The notes beneath the pieces are model-generated. The model was not told the DNA's origin. It worked only from the letters and a program-made list of their open reading frames with translations, and searched no databases. Made by a program: the position numbers and the translations under genes. A stretch of DNA of 64,000 nt from Costus lasius (lineage: Eukaryota > Streptophyta > Magnoliopsida > Zingiberales > Costaceae): the NCBI GenBank assembly GCA_027563935.2, contig CM050454.1:2092501-2156500 (forward strand), read 5' to 3'. Below, in pieces: positions 22,605-37,100 of the stretch. Numbering within the stretch: the first letter of the stretch is position 1; each line of letters opens with the position of its first letter.

Positions 22605-25600
22605 GGAAATGCACTCGTCCATCTCTAAGATAATTTTAATATTATTTATTAATAACATAATATTATATGAAATATTTATTTTAAAAAAAATAAAAGAATT
22701 AAAATTAGTTGCTACATAAAATAGCATGCGAGTTATTTACCCGCAACTGGCACTCTAGTCCGATGAGATATTTATGTGTTTAAATCAAGCAGCTTGGATT
22801 AATCTAGAATGCCCTCAAAAGCCTCATGAACGGCTCAACTCAATTTTAAACTCAAACTTCGCTTTTTAAGGGATTTGGGTTTGTCCCAATAGGACTCCTA
22901 CGTAAGGTTGGGGCAGCACATATGGGCAATAAGTTGGTTGGCACATCTGAAAGCGTGGGCCGAGTCATATATTCTACTAGACTACTTGATCGAGTGAAAC
23001 TCAATTTTGAGTCGTGCCAAAATCAATTGGATTGTAGCAAGGATAGCTAAACTGGGTTGGTGCCCATATTAATGGTTGGTTGAATGATCTGATTTGCCAC
23101 CATTGTCAAAATTAATTTCTCTTATTAATTTAAATATATTTTTATATAGCAATAGGTTTGTTTTTTTCATATAATATCAGGATAAATACATAAATTAAAA
23201 AGCAACAAATTATATATAAAAATATTAAATAAAAGAGAAGTTTAGATATTAAGAATATGGAGGCACGTTAAAATAAAAAAATTAATTTAAAATAATTACA
23301 TGAATAATACAAATATTTTTAATATTTACATAATTCAAATTACATAGGGTAAATAAAATTTATCCTTTTTTAAAAACTCCAAATCCTCATTTCTTATAAA
23401 CGTCAAGCTTAAGTTGTCCTATCTACACTTATGTAGTTTTATTAAAAATGATTAAATTATATAAGACAACTTTTTGTCTTTATTTTTTAATGTGATGGAT
23501 ATAGTATGACGTCCAATCAGATGTGAGATTTTCATTTGTTAGCCTAAAGTTGACTTAATTATTTTATGTTTTTAACTCTCAATTTTTTTTCATCAGCAGA
23601 AGTTTGAATTTGTTGTTTTTAGGTCAACAAATGATTGACTCAAAAGATTTTACAACCATTCATTTTTATAAAAATTTAAAGCCGTTATCATACTCTAAGA
23701 TTTATATTTTAAAAATATATAATTAAATACAATTGTGAATCAACACTATTTTTAATTTTTAATTTAAATTTAATCCGTGAAATATTATAATTCTAAATTG
23801 GGTTAGTGAAAATTATGCAATTACCATCATATTAAGCATTTATCCATCAAAAAATTTCCATAACCATATATGTTATTACATGGTATTCATCACACATAAA
23901 ATAAGTTATAAATGTTAATATTTTAAATAACCTTATTATTCACAAAATATATATCTTTCCTTAATAAGTAGAATTTGTGAGAGAAATTTATTTCTCTTGC
24001 CTTTGCAAATTCCTAATTTGATTTATTTTAATTTGATTATTTTGTATTAACCCTAAATTCGAACACTTGTATTCATGCAATATTGCCTTGCATAAATTAG
24101 GGCGGATTAACGACTAAGCAAAGTTTGTTCACACGCCTGCGGAGTCAACGCGCCAATCTTGCCGGACTCGGCGCCGACATGAACCGGTCCCACCGAACCG
24201 GCTCGATCACGTGCGGCCCCACCGATTCCAGTTTCCAATTTTCTTGGCCCGACTCTCGGACGACGCCGACTCCTCGCACCGGGATTCGCGAATCTCAAAG
24301 ATTCCTCGTCGCCGGACCCGGCGCGGCTGTGGCCGTCCGATGCGGCGCCGCGAGAGCGGGTTCGAGCGCGTCGCCTGCGCCCTGCTCACGTAACCGTCGG
24401 TGTGCCTGTTCTCAGTTACCGGGTATTATTAAATTTGCGACATGGTCCCCTCGAATTTCCTCCAGCGATAAATGCGCTGGGAAAGTGCACTTGTCTTACG
24501 GACTTATTACGAGAATGCCATCACCTACATTTTTTTATTTTGGAAATAATCGATGTGTCGCCTTAGAATACCGGATCGTGCTGACACGGTCGGGGTCTGG
24601 ATTCACGTGGTCTGAAGACTTGAATCTGATCACTTACCGGTGCGCCACTCTCGTTCATACCTCCAGCCAATCAACAGCCAGATATTAAGAATATAATAGT
24701 TGTGATAGATAAATAATAATTCTGATCAGGGATTCCTAATTTATACGTGGCTCTATGTATTTTAATAGACGAGGATCGTCTAGGAATCTTAGGCAAGATT
24801 CCACTAAGAATCGTATTGATTCGCAACTCTTAAAGCATTACTATGTGCTTTAAGATTTGTGTTATGTTAAATCTGTTTAGCCTTCCTAACATCCCATCTC
24901 AAGATAATAATCAGCTTAAATAATTAAAAAATTAAAAATATATATATAATTTCTTAATATTTACCTTTTATTACTCTCGACTTTCGTATTCATCCATTTT
25001 GTTACCTTTTATTACTCTCGACTTTCGTTTTTATTCATCCATCTTGTTACCTTTTATTACTCTCGACTTTCGTATTCATCCATCTTGTATAAAGCCAAAT
25101 AGACCATAAGTTTTAAGTGGATATAACAAGTTTTTATTGAAAAGTGGTAACTAAACTTGAACTAGTTAGACATTTAATTGAGTTTTGAGATTTAAGTATA
25201 ATTAATATTTATATTATTTTTTGTGTTTGCGTTTTAATTAATGATAATAACATTTAATCAAAGTCGTGGATAAATTTAATGATAACATTTAATCAAAGTC
25301 GTGGATAAACTGACATTGAAATCAATATTAAGAAAAAATATAATGAAACAAAATTAAACATTGACTAGTAACCAATTTTTTTATTCTTTTGTTTCTTGTA
25401 CCTAAAAAAATGGAATTAATTGTGAAATTTGCCTGCTCGGTCAAATAGGGGAGGCACGTTATTTTACACTTATTAATTGTCGCATCATCTAGCCGTTGGC
25501 ATTATCGATGAACATGATAGCACATGGCCTTCGTGGACTCGCCAGGTGTTATGTGCCATGGAATTTGTAAGGATTGAAGAGGAGTACAGAGGCTCGTTGG

Positions 25601-26701
25601 GCGGAGCTTTCCGTTCCACTTTATTATTAGGAAAAAATTTTAAACTGCTCCCTAATTACTATTGAATCAATTGAAATTACTAATCTTAAATAGGATTATT
25701 TTTAGAAATAACAGCTGACAGGATACTAGTATTTTTTATACTATTCATATATTTTTCCAAATAGTTCTTCTACTATTTATACTTAAATAACTACTTATTT
25801 ATTTTTTAAATCCTATTCGAAACTTACACTATTAAAAATTAAACTACCCGTTTAAAATACGAATCCTATAAATACCTGACTAAAATACCTATATATATAT
25901 GGTACCAAAATTCGGGTACCCAACTCTATAAAAACTATAATAATAATTAAATTTTGAATAAAGTAAAATTGGTACATGATAACCCGACTAATATAGTAAA
26001 ATATTTTTAATACAAATATAATCGTACTATTAGAACCCTATCTAACCCCGACTATGGTAGATATATACTACCCAAATAATAGGTATCCAATTATCTATAA
26101 ATGGATTCGAATAGAATGGGTGTAGGCTAAAATAATACCCACCTATAATTAATAGGGTATTTACCGATGTGTTTGTGTTGCAAGTTTTATAATCGTGTCG
26201 AATCTAAGTTTATAATAAAAATATATGTATTTAACCGGTTGTCATTTCTAATTTTAATATTTAATAACAAAATATGTTGAATTTTGTTGGTTACCCTAAA
26301 TTTGTATATGTTGTTATGATAGTAGTGAGTTTGTTTGTTTTATTATATAAATGCTAACTAACTTGAATGTAAAAATAATGAAGGAATTAAATTTAATATA
26401 TAATTATATTTCTACCTGTTTTTCTATATGTATCTATTTGACATTACATATTAGAGGTAAATATGGTAAAAAAGATATTTTTAAATTTAGTTTTAGCCTA
26501 ATTTTGTTTTTACTATTTTTGTGTGTCTTTGATGAATTTTAAGTAATTTAAAGTTTTATATGATAAGATATTTATAGTGATAGTTGAGGAATGCTAACTC
26601 TATGAGTAGTAAGTGGAGTAAATAGTTTTTTTTTTTTTGGACTAGATACCAGTAGAGTTATATACAAAATTATAACTATGAATACTTTTATTGTCTCATT
26701 A
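22605..26701. other. Intergenic DNA, mostly AT-rich, with one GC-rich island
   Basis: I see no gene here. The block at about 24100-24680 is GC-rich and gives a 187-codon plus-strand ORF starting MFTRLRSQ; its composition is promoter-like and it shows no domain, so I did not call it a gene. A second small GC-rich patch lies at about 25430-25630. The rest is AT-rich, with a triplicated minisatellite (24961-25087) and a 38-bp direct duplication near 25240-25310. Confidence 0.6.
24961..25087. repeat. Minisatellite, three copies of a 41-45 bp unit
   Basis: The unit TTACCTTTTATTACTCTCGA, continuing CTTTCGTATTCATCCATCTTG, is present three times in a row. The middle copy has four extra bases. Copies are nearly identical, so the array is young. 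Confidence 0.92.
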
Positions 26702-27315
26702 AGTGTGTATTTATTTAGAGACAAAACACGAAAGAACTGACGGAAAACTTAGTTTTTCGCTGTTTTCTTAGACAGACGAATTTGAAAAGAAGGAAAACCG
26801 AAAGGTTTTTCCCTCGTTTTGGCTTTTGCCCAATTCAGGCTGAAAACTAATGAACATGCCTCACGATTGAGTCATTGCCGCTAGTCGCTTCCATTGCCTC
26901 CTTCATCTTTTGTCGCCGCTTTCTGGTGTCACCTCCTTCGCCTCCTCCAACCCTTGCTGTTGTTTTCTCCTCCAGCCTATGCCATTGCTTTCGCTGCCTC
27001 CTTCAGCTATTACTGCTGTCGCCTCCTCCTTCAGTCGTCGTTGCTGTTGCCTCCTCCTTCAATCGTCGCCGTCACTGCCTCCTCCAGCCCTCATTGCCAT
27101 TGTCTCCAGCCCCCGCCATGGAAGCCTTTTCTAGCCCTCGCCGCTTTTTCTAGCTGCCGCATCTGTCCTCCAGCCTCCCATTGCAGTGAGTAGCCGCGTC
27201 TTTTTTATGAGGCCTCCACATGTGATTTCCACGTGAGAAATTTTACTTTTAGGGTAATTTTATTTTCTTATACTATTTTCTTCGTTTTTTTGTTTCTTTG
27301 AAGGAAACACAACTA
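26702..27315. mobile_element. Probable Harbinger-like MITE with trinucleotide-rich GC core
   Basis: The left end AGTGTGTATTTATTTAGAGA and right end (reverse complement) AGTTGTGTTTCCTTCAAAGA resemble each other and the three clearer elements of this type. The flank is TTA on the left and ATA on the right, so the duplication is imperfect. The core (about 26870-27190) is a degenerate GCCTCCTCC/GTCGCCGC repeat that produces Ser/Pro/Leu-rich ORFs in three frames. Confidence 0.5.
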
Positions 27316-28151
27316 TAACATAAAATGGCAGGATGTAAATGAAAAGGAGGAGATTTTTTCACACAATTATTTTAAGAAAATGAATTCACAAAAATGCAAT
27401 AAATTAGAGACTTTCGGCTCAGCATGATGGAGGCAGTGGTATTTTTGCAAATAGATGAACTACCGGGAGCAATTATTTAGGCATTTTATATTTACCGACA
27501 GGGAAACAGCTGGAGAGAGTTCCGGCAAATTCGTAAATATAGTGAACTGTCGGAGGCAGTTTATAATGACGCAGAAAAAAAATAAGAGTCTAGTTTGATT
27601 AGCACGCGTTTGCCCTTCGATTCACGTATCGTGTGTTCATGTGAAGCCAGAGGAGACGCAACACGAAAGGGAGAAAAGAGCAAGGAGTAGTAAAAAGGGA
27701 AGGTGAGAGCTGGGCGACGAAGGCAGCTGCTCGGCGCGGAGGGTTTTGTTGGGCGATCGAGGTCAGAGGCGGGCAGGAAGAACTTCTCATCGCTGCCTCC
27801 TCGCCTTCTCTCCTCCCACCGGCGGAGCGATCTCGAAGCACAGGGGTTGGAGGTGGAGGAAGAGGTGGACGAGGGTAGAGGGGGGAGATCCAGATCTTTC
27901 TGGTTTTCAGTGAAACAATTTCTTGGCCGGGTGCCGATCTCAGCAGCCCGTGTTTGCTTCTCGGAAGTGGATCCAGTTGGAGGAAGAACGGGAGGAGGAC
28001 AACAGTTGATCCTTTTGTATTGGGGGAAGCTACGGGAGTCAGCGATTTTCATTCTGGATTGATTAGTGGTTGATTCTTGGCTGGGTTTTGGGAGGATTTT
28101 GAGGAGTGAGGATCGAGAGGAGCTCTTGGACTCGGCATCGGCAGATCTTTA
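27316..28151 (+). promoter_or_regulatory. Promoter and 5' leader region of the myosin XI gene
   Basis: AT-rich DNA to about 27590 is followed by a purine-rich, GC-richer stretch (27640-28150) that leads straight into the start codon at 28152. This looks like a transcribed leader. The exact transcription start is not visible. ORFs of 119-163 codons crossing the leader on both strands have no family features. Confidence 0.5.
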
Positions 28152-31100
28152 ATGGTACGGAACCTTGCGCCTCAAGATTGCTTGTTATTTGGTTTATGCT
28201 CAACTTTATTTTTTTAATGATAAAATTAGTTATAGGATGATTAATTTTGCATCCACAATCTCCAATGTTAAGGTTTTGCTGGATTTGTTATGTTGAGACA
28301 TTATAGCTTTGTTGTGTTCTTGCATTGGTAATATCAAGTGACTTTTATACGTTTCCATGGGCAGGCGAGTCAATTCAGTATAACAATAGGTTCTCAAGTT
28401 TGGGTTGAAGATGCAGATGTGGCTTGGATTGATGGTGAAGTTCTAGAAATTAAAGGCGACGAAATTAAGATCAGTTGTACCTCCGGAAAGACGGTTTGTG
28501 TTTTATTCAAATAGCTTATATTGTTACGCATATTTAAGTTACAAAGTCAAATTTGTTTTACTGTTAGTTTTCCATATGATTATTTTTTATTTGGAATATG
28601 ATTCCTAAGATTGTATAGTTGGAGTAGAAATTTTTCCTCATTTGGAGTAGTCTCTATTGACAGTGATGGAATCATAAGACAAGTTTCATTATGGTCTATT
28701 TTGATCATATGGCTTCAATGCAGGTGACTGCCAAAATATCCAATGTCCATCCTAAGGATCCTGAAGCTTCACCTTGTGGAGTAGATGACATGACAAAGCT
28801 CTCTTATTTGCATGAACCAGGCGTTTTGCAAAATTTGAGATCTAGATACGACATGAATGAAATATATGTGAGTAAATACTACAAAAAGTGTGTCTGCCAA
28901 TTTTTTATGCATGTTGTTATAAATTATGATTTCTTAGCGTGCTTGGTTTCTACATGTTTGTTATGTTTTTTTATGTGCTTGCATGCATATTATATTTTTA
29001 GCTATTTTACTTTTTTTTATTATTAGAATTTCAATCAATTGTGGCTTGCCATTGCAACTTAATGTTTAAATGTTGTAAGCAGGCATGTTATATTTTTGCT
29101 GCATACATTGATACATGCTTGTTTTTTATGTTATTTACATATTTTAGGATTAAAAATTTAATTGATTGTGGCTTTCCGTAGCAGCTCATTGATCAAATTT
29201 TGTAAACAGACTTATACTGGAAATATTTTGATTGCTGTCAACCCTTTTCGAAGATTGCCTCATCTTTATGACATCCACATGATGGAGCAATACAAAGGTG
29301 CAGCTTTTGGTGAATTAAGCCCCCATCCTTTTGCAGTCGCTGATGCCGCTTATAGGTATTTCTATTTCTAGTCACATCCTCGTGTTTTGATGGCCTCCCT
29401 TTTATTATGTGATTATTTTCCATTGTAGATTGATGAGAAATGAGGGAGTAAGTCAGTCTATTTTAGTAAGTGGGGAAAGTGGAGCAGGTAAAACTGAAAG
29501 CACAAAAATGATTATGCGTTATTTGGCCTATATGGGAGGTAGAGCCGCATCTGAAGGGCGAACTGTGGAGCAACAAGTGCTCCAGGTAACATATCTTCCA
29601 TGAGTAATTAGAGCCAAAACCTAATGCACCTGCTATTCGGTAGTGCAAGTATGTTTTCCCAAGTTATGTTCCCTTAGTTTTTTGTAATTTGATCCTCTAC
29701 CTCTTATGTAGTCCAATCCTGTTCTTGAAGCCTTTGGAAATGCAAAAACGGTTAGAAATAACAACTCAAGGTGATTAAAAATCAAGTTATTAATGGTTAT
29801 ATTCTTCTTCTTTTTTTCCTGTAAATATTATCACTCACATATTCTCAAATATTATTTTTTAAAATATAATCTCTCTACAGTCGTTTTGGAAAGTTTGTCG
29901 AAATTCAATTTGATCAGAAGGGAAGGATTTCTGGAGCTGCCATACGAACTTATCTACTTGAAAGATCCCGTGTCTGTCAAATATCAGACCTTGAAAGGAA
30001 CTACCATTGTTTTTACATGCTTTGTGCAGCACCTCCTGAAGTATGGTTCTTTGTTACTCATTGAGTGCTTGATTTATATATGTTCCAAACTCTAAATATC
30101 CTTTCTCTGAGCTTTTGTCTGAGCAAATTTTGCTGGAAATGCCTATAAGAGATTTTTAATGCCACATAGTTCAACATAGCTAAGATTCCATACTATATGC
30201 TATAAAGAATATCTTAGTTGCCTGAACAATGACTTATCCATCTTTTTTAGCTTTACATGACTGTACCAATGTTCATATTGTTCTATGTATTTTTTGAGTT
30301 ACTGAATAAATCATAGTCTTTCCTGTTTGTATTGCACTTTTTTCATGGTTAAGAACTGTAGCAATAAACATAAATTACTGATTAAACTTATGATAAATTT
30401 ATATTTCTAAATATATACAAATGTTATTTTGTTGTTATGTCCCAAATATGGGGGAGAACACATATACCATACACTAGTGTTTTAAATACCCATGTGTACT
30501 GGCTGGTAACCCTTATATGTAGCGGTTTGACCCTATATCAGTATATGAATTAAGGTAGGCCTCACCATGGCCATATATCAGTACATAGGATCAAGCTATA
30601 TTCTGATCCAGTATATAGATATGTATATTATATATCATATGCATGGTACCGACAGTTGGTACTAGTATGAATTGGTATTTTACACCTTGCCATACACCTA
30701 ACATTATAATTAAGTGCACTTGTCCCAAACAGATAAGTTGTGATTTTGTTACTGTTGTTTGTATCAGTCCTCCAATACACCCTTGCCAAGTTTTAAGTTT
30801 AATGTTCATCACAATCTCAGCATACACAAGTTCTAGTATGAATCTGATCATAAACTCTTCCATCTACGGTAACAAATCCTTTCAATTCATTATGTAACAT
30901 CCCATATTTTAGGCTAGAATCTCCAACCATTTGAAGAATTGTCTTCTCATATCTCTCTTCTTATCTCTTGTTGTAATTCTCGTTTGGACTCTCACCAAAA
31001 AGATCTAATTTCCATTTTCTCTCATTCCCTTTGCGCTTCTTTTCTCATTCTCTTTGATGTGGTTGAAAACCTCCAAAGACAAGGTGGGACTGACGGTTAT

Positions 31101-34100
31101 AGTGATAAAAAAGAGGATAATATCCCAGTTGGTGGGTTATAACTACACACTAATGCCATCTATTTGGCTTATTTAAAGCTGAATATCTCTTAAATTAATC
31201 CAAATTAAATCAAATAAGGAGTCAAATCTTGTTCCCTTGAATTTTATCTTTCATCTATTTACCAGAATGACTTTTTCTTTAATTTGTTTGTACAAATTTT
31301 TACATTTTCAGCTAAATCCTTGGATTTTCAGTTCTCTACACTAAAATGACAATTCAATGCATAGTATATCACAAATCAGAAACTTAGATCATAACATTAG
31401 CTACTCAAGATTCTGAGTTGTATTAAGGGGTATTTCACCAATCTATATGCCTTTAAATCACAATTAGAAGCATATTCTGCTGTAGAAAATTTCTTTTAAC
31501 GATTGTGTCTTCTAATAATTAAAGACCAATCTATACTACCTAATACAAGCGGCATATACCGGTCTAACTTGCTTACAAGGGCGGTGTCATATATATATAT
31601 ATTATATGAACTAACTGATACAGTGCGTCATCTGTACTAACTGGACTGGTACAAACCTGTACGCCAGTATATAAAATCTTGGTGTCGTCATAGGTCTTGG
31701 GACATATACTTCTGTGAAACTTCTCAACTTAGTGCACTGGGACAAGGGGGACTTATTGTACCTTAATATGTAGATGTCTTTATCTAGACCTTGAATTGAT
31801 CTATGTTGTTTTTTTTAATATGTTTAAGTATTTGCAGTGTTCATTGAAATTTTTGTGTTAGTGATGGATTTAACGACTTTCACTGTGCAAATGAGATTTC
31901 CTATTAACCAAAATACTTTTGATGCCCTATGTGGAACTTGTAAAAAGTTTGGAAGTGCAATTTGAGAATGTGGAATTCAATGTTCTAGCATTTCTATAAA
32001 CAATAGAATCAGCAACATTTTCAATTATAAAAAAATAAGTGAATTATGATAGAAAATTCCTTGACTTAAAATGCAAAATTGTTTATCTTGTCTTTTGTTC
32101 TATGGTTTAGCAAAACAAGCTGGGTAAGAATGGTTGTAAATAAAGAGATACTGTGGACCATAGCTGACTGAATAAAAAGAACAAGTGATCTTAATTTAAG
32201 TAGAGCATGCATAAATACAGCTCAATAGCATGAAATGTTCACGCAACTAACTCAAAGCAGTTATTGATGCCTTGAGATTGATTTCACATATTAGTTTGAG
32301 ACATCCACTTACAAGGATAGTACGTTTTACAAAAGTCATAGTTTTATAAGCCATTTGTTATTCACATTCAGTGGTTTTTGTTGTATAAATTGGGTCATAT
32401 GTTTTTTAGTGGTTTAGTTCTAGAACTTGTCTCGATTTTTATGGTTTATAAATGAATGATCCAGTGGCTCCATGTCTTGGATGTGTATTTTGCTTCACAT
32501 CATAGTTATTGATATTTTGCTTCACATCATAGTTATTGATACATTACGTTATGTACAAAACATTGGCTTAATCATTGCTATTATTGGAGAGCATTTGCTC
32601 CAAGTATCTCATCTAAACAACTAAAACATAAATACACCTCTTATTCTTGTATTTCCCTTAACCTGAATAATCTCACGCACCCTACCACCTTTTAGCTCAA
32701 GAAAACAGGGCCTATAATATGCATCTCTTATCAAGTCTGTGACTTTAGACCAGGTAGTCATCTACTTGCTATGGTACTAGGATTATGTTAAGGATTATAG
32801 ATTCAAGGTTGAGTATCATTGGACATCATGTTCAACATCTATAACCATCATAATGCCCATTTATTGTCTTTGATGTCCTCTTAACTGAATTACTAGAAGA
32901 GACTTATGGTAGCATAAAAAGTTTATATTTCCATTTCTAAAATTTTGAAATTGCTTATTTAGGACATTAAAAGATATAAGCTGGAAAATCCCAGGACTTT
33001 TCATTATCTTAACCAATCCAACTGCTATGAGCTTGATGGAGTAGATGATGGTAAGGAGTATCTGGAAACTAAAAAGGCTATGGATATTGTTGGCATTAGT
33101 TATGATGAACAGGTTTGTTTTTCATTTGAAAAACATAATTTGTACATTGTATATCTCTTTAGCTAGTTTCATTTTGTGTTTTCTGTTTATTTTGGTCTAT
33201 GTAGGATGCCATTTTCAGGGTTGTGGCTGCTATTCTCCATTTAGGAAATATTGAGTTTGCAGATGGAAGTGAAATAGATTCTTCTAAACCAAAGAATGAG
33301 AAGTCATGGTTTCATTTGAAAACTGCTGCCCAACTATTTATGTACTATCATGGAACACATTATTTTAAATAAACTTTTCTATATTGGGTCCATATGTCTA
33401 AGAGAATAATTGATGCATCTTTAGGTGTGATGAAAAGGCTCTTGAAGATTCTCTCTGTAAGCGTGTTATTGTTACTCGTGATGAGAACATAGTTAAAACA
33501 CTGGATCCAGAGGCTGCAGTTTTAAGTAGAGATGCCCTGGCAAAAATTGTATATTCAAGGCTTTTTGATTGGTAAAATAATGATGGGCTCTTTGATATGT
33601 TTTCTACAGTGCTTTACTTATTTTTGCTCTCATCGGGTTAGTTTATTCATAGCTGAAGCAGACAGTTAACTGATTTCATTGAATTTTTTATATGCAGGCT
33701 TGTAAATAAAATCAACAACTCTATTGGTCAAGACCCCACCTCAAACTCCTTGATTGGAGTGTTAGATATATATGGCTTTGAAAGTTTTAAGACAAACAGG
33801 TGCTTAAGTGGTTTCTTTTTGTGTTTACTAATAAAATATAACATTACTTACTATTATTTTGTAGGGTAAGCCAGTAGAAATTTCTGGCTTTAGTCTCACT
33901 TACTAGTTTGTTAGTAGAACCGTTAATCATTCACCTTTTGTATATTCTGCACTATCATGAACCTTGGTCATTATCTTTTACATGAGTACATGATCATTTT
34001 GTTAACTTATTTCATGCTATTTAAATCTTTCTTGCTTGGATTTTCCTACAGTCATCACATGAAAAATTCTAATATGTTCATATTTAACAGTTTTGAGCAG

Positions 34101-37100
34101 TTCTGTATCAATTTGACAAATGAGAAATTGCAGCAACATTTTAATCAGGTTTAACTATAATTATATCTTATTCTTTTTATAATAGAACTTTCAACATTTA
34201 TTTTTCAGGAAGTTTTTGAACTCATCATATTCCATTTTTTTTTTCAGCATGTTTTTAAGATGGAACAAGAAGAATATACCAAAGAAGAAATCAGTTGGAG
34301 TTATATTGAATTTGTGGATAATCAGGACATCCTTGATCTTATTGAAAAGGTTTGTTTTGATTGCTTTCTCATAAATGTTGTCTGCAAATGAAAATGTTGC
34401 CTTTTAACATTCAAATCTAGTGATATTAAATGAATGCTATTTTGTGTTTGGCTTGGTTCCATTTAACTAGTATTTTTGTACACTACATTGGGTACTGCAT
34501 AGCATCTTGGTATTCTAAAAGAAACCTTGAATTAAGGTTATGTAGTTTGTATAGTATCCTTGAATTAAGTGCTACTGGAGCAATTCTGTTGTGCTTTTAC
34601 TAATGCATCGATATTGCTTTTGTTCTTGCTTTAGCAACTAGATAGAGGAGGTGTTGAAGTTGATATTGTCCGGTATAAGTGCTCTTCAAGAGCAGAAGAG
34701 CCAAGCTATTCACAAGGTTTTGACCGAGGTTCTTGCAAGTTTCCCAATTCAAGCCATCCCAAGAATATAATTAGTGCTTTTGAAAAATGTTCCAAGCAAA
34801 GATCGAAGTTTCGATCTGACTTGATGTATCGGTCCCTGGTCGGACTAATACATACCGATTGTATCGGACCAAAACCTGGTGGGAGCAACAAAAGAAAAAA
34901 AAAAGAAATAAGAAGAGGAAGAAGAAGAAAGAGGACTTGCTTGCGTCTGCCGCGCTGGCCTCTCCTTCCTCTCTTTCTTTCTCTCCTTCCTCTCCTCCAC
35001 CTTCTCCTTCCTTCTCCGGTCCGCTGCCCCGCCCTTATGGTTCGGTCCAAACCTTCAATGGGCTCTGAACAGGAAAAACTGGTTGGTTTGGACCAGTTTT
35101 AAAAACCTTGATTTCAAGTATATGATTTAGAGTTAAAGTATTTGATCTAAAGTTGAGGGGTACAAAAGAAAGCTGATGAAGGGTCTTATCTAAATACTTT
35201 CATGTATCCAATTAGAGCCTATGTCATAGCCTCCATAGGCTAGTTTAACTAAGGTTTCAAATATTGGTCTGGTACTCTTATACTAATCCTCATTGGATCC
35301 ATCTAAATTGATATGTACTGACACTATGGTGCAAATTATACTAGTACCATTATAAATTATATACATATAATTATATAAACTGTAATAATAATATAATATA
35401 TCGGTTTGGTATTCACACGGGTCCATGTGTCTATATCTTGTAGGATTGGTATGTATTGGCTATACCACATAGTATATATTGTTATCTTAAACCCTTGTTT
35501 AACTTGCCAAATGCTAGCCAGTATATTAGTTAGTAATACCCTCTTGATTGCCTCTTCCAGTTTTCAAATTAGTGTTTAGATATTGGCTGTTTAACCCTTG
35601 TTCAGTTTGTTGCTATACTATGAAACTAGCCTAGAAGCTAGAATGTCCTTGGTAAATGAAATGTCTATTTTCTGGGTGATTTTTGACAAGTGAACCATAA
35701 TGGACTATCATGGTTAAACTGGAAAACGATTAGACTACACGCTGATTTTCAGATTCAATGCCAAAGCTGGATTTGCAAAAATGGGAAAAAAAACTGGGAA
35801 ACGACATAAACTGGTCAAATCCTAAAACCAATTTCATTTTCATGGAAAATAATGCCTAAAAAGAGATCATTTAATCAACCAGCTTACCCAGGATCACTTG
35901 AGACAGGCGAAGCTAAAAAAGGTAAAATGCAAATAAACTAAGGAAAAAACAAATATATTTGAAGAAAGCTTTTCTTATAATTTGGAACTAAAAAAAATTA
36001 TGAAGGTATGTGCAAAAGCTAAAAGGAACAAAGATTCAATAATTATAAATTTCCTCCCATCTTCTTTGGTATACGAATCAAGTTATCACACTCTATTATA
36101 CAGTTAGAATCATCAAATGCATACACATTAATCAAATGCAAAGAGGTGATTGGTCAATACTAGAGTGTATATAATCGCCCGCCCACCCATGTCAAGGTTC
36201 AAAAAGTAAGCAATATAAACTAAGGTAATTACAAGTGGCATATATGCAAGTTCAAAAAGTAAGCAATATAAACTAAGGTAATTACGTTGCATTTAAATTA
36301 TTTATTTATTTTTGTTTGTTTACTTCCAGAAACCTGGCGGAATTATTGCTCTCCTGGATGAGGCTTGGTACGTCTGGCTGTGTCTGCTCACATTCCATAT
36401 CTTAGTCTTTTGTCAATTTGTTTAATATATTTCTCAATTATCTTTTTTTATGCAGCATGCTACCAAGATCAACACATGAAACTTTTGCTCAGAAGCTTTA
36501 CCAGGCCTTCAAAAATCATAAGCGTTTTAGCAAACCAAAATTATCACGCTCAGACTTCACCATTTCTCATTATGCTGGTGAAGTGAGTACATGAGGCTGA
36601 TCCTGCTTCCCATATTTTTGTACATTCAAAATAAATTTAGTTGAAATAGGTCTTTCTTAATGCAGGTTACCTATCAGACGGAGTTATTCTTAGATAAGAA
36701 TAAGGATTATGTAGTTGCTGAGCATCAGGCACTCTTGAGTGCCTCTAAATGTTCTTTTATTTCAAGTTTATTCCCACTTCTTTCAGAGGATGCATCTAAG
36801 TCTTCAAAATTCTCATCAATAGGGTCAAGGTTCAAGGTATGAATATAATTCTTCTTCGCTTGAACTCTTGTAAATTTGTGCTGCAATATCTGATCTCCTA
36901 TACCTATGCAGCAACAACTGCAATCTTTGCTAGAAACTTTAAGCTCCACAGAGCCCCACTATATTCGCTGTGTTAAGCCAAACAGTCTTCTCAAACCAGC
37001 AATATTTGAGAATCAGAATGTTCTTCAGCAACTCCGCTGTGGGGTAAGTTTTCTGTTTTTAAATGCAGTCTAACAATAGATGTTCGGGTGGTAATCTGTA

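Noticed and set aside
24125..24688. 187-codon plus-strand ORF
   Set aside because: Promoter-like GC-rich composition, no domain, no neighbouring exon or splice signals in frame, and shadow ORFs on the other strand.
26875..27193. Ser/Pro/Leu-rich ORFs in three frames
   Set aside because: Degenerate trinucleotide repeat; all three frames are open, so the reading is not gene-like.
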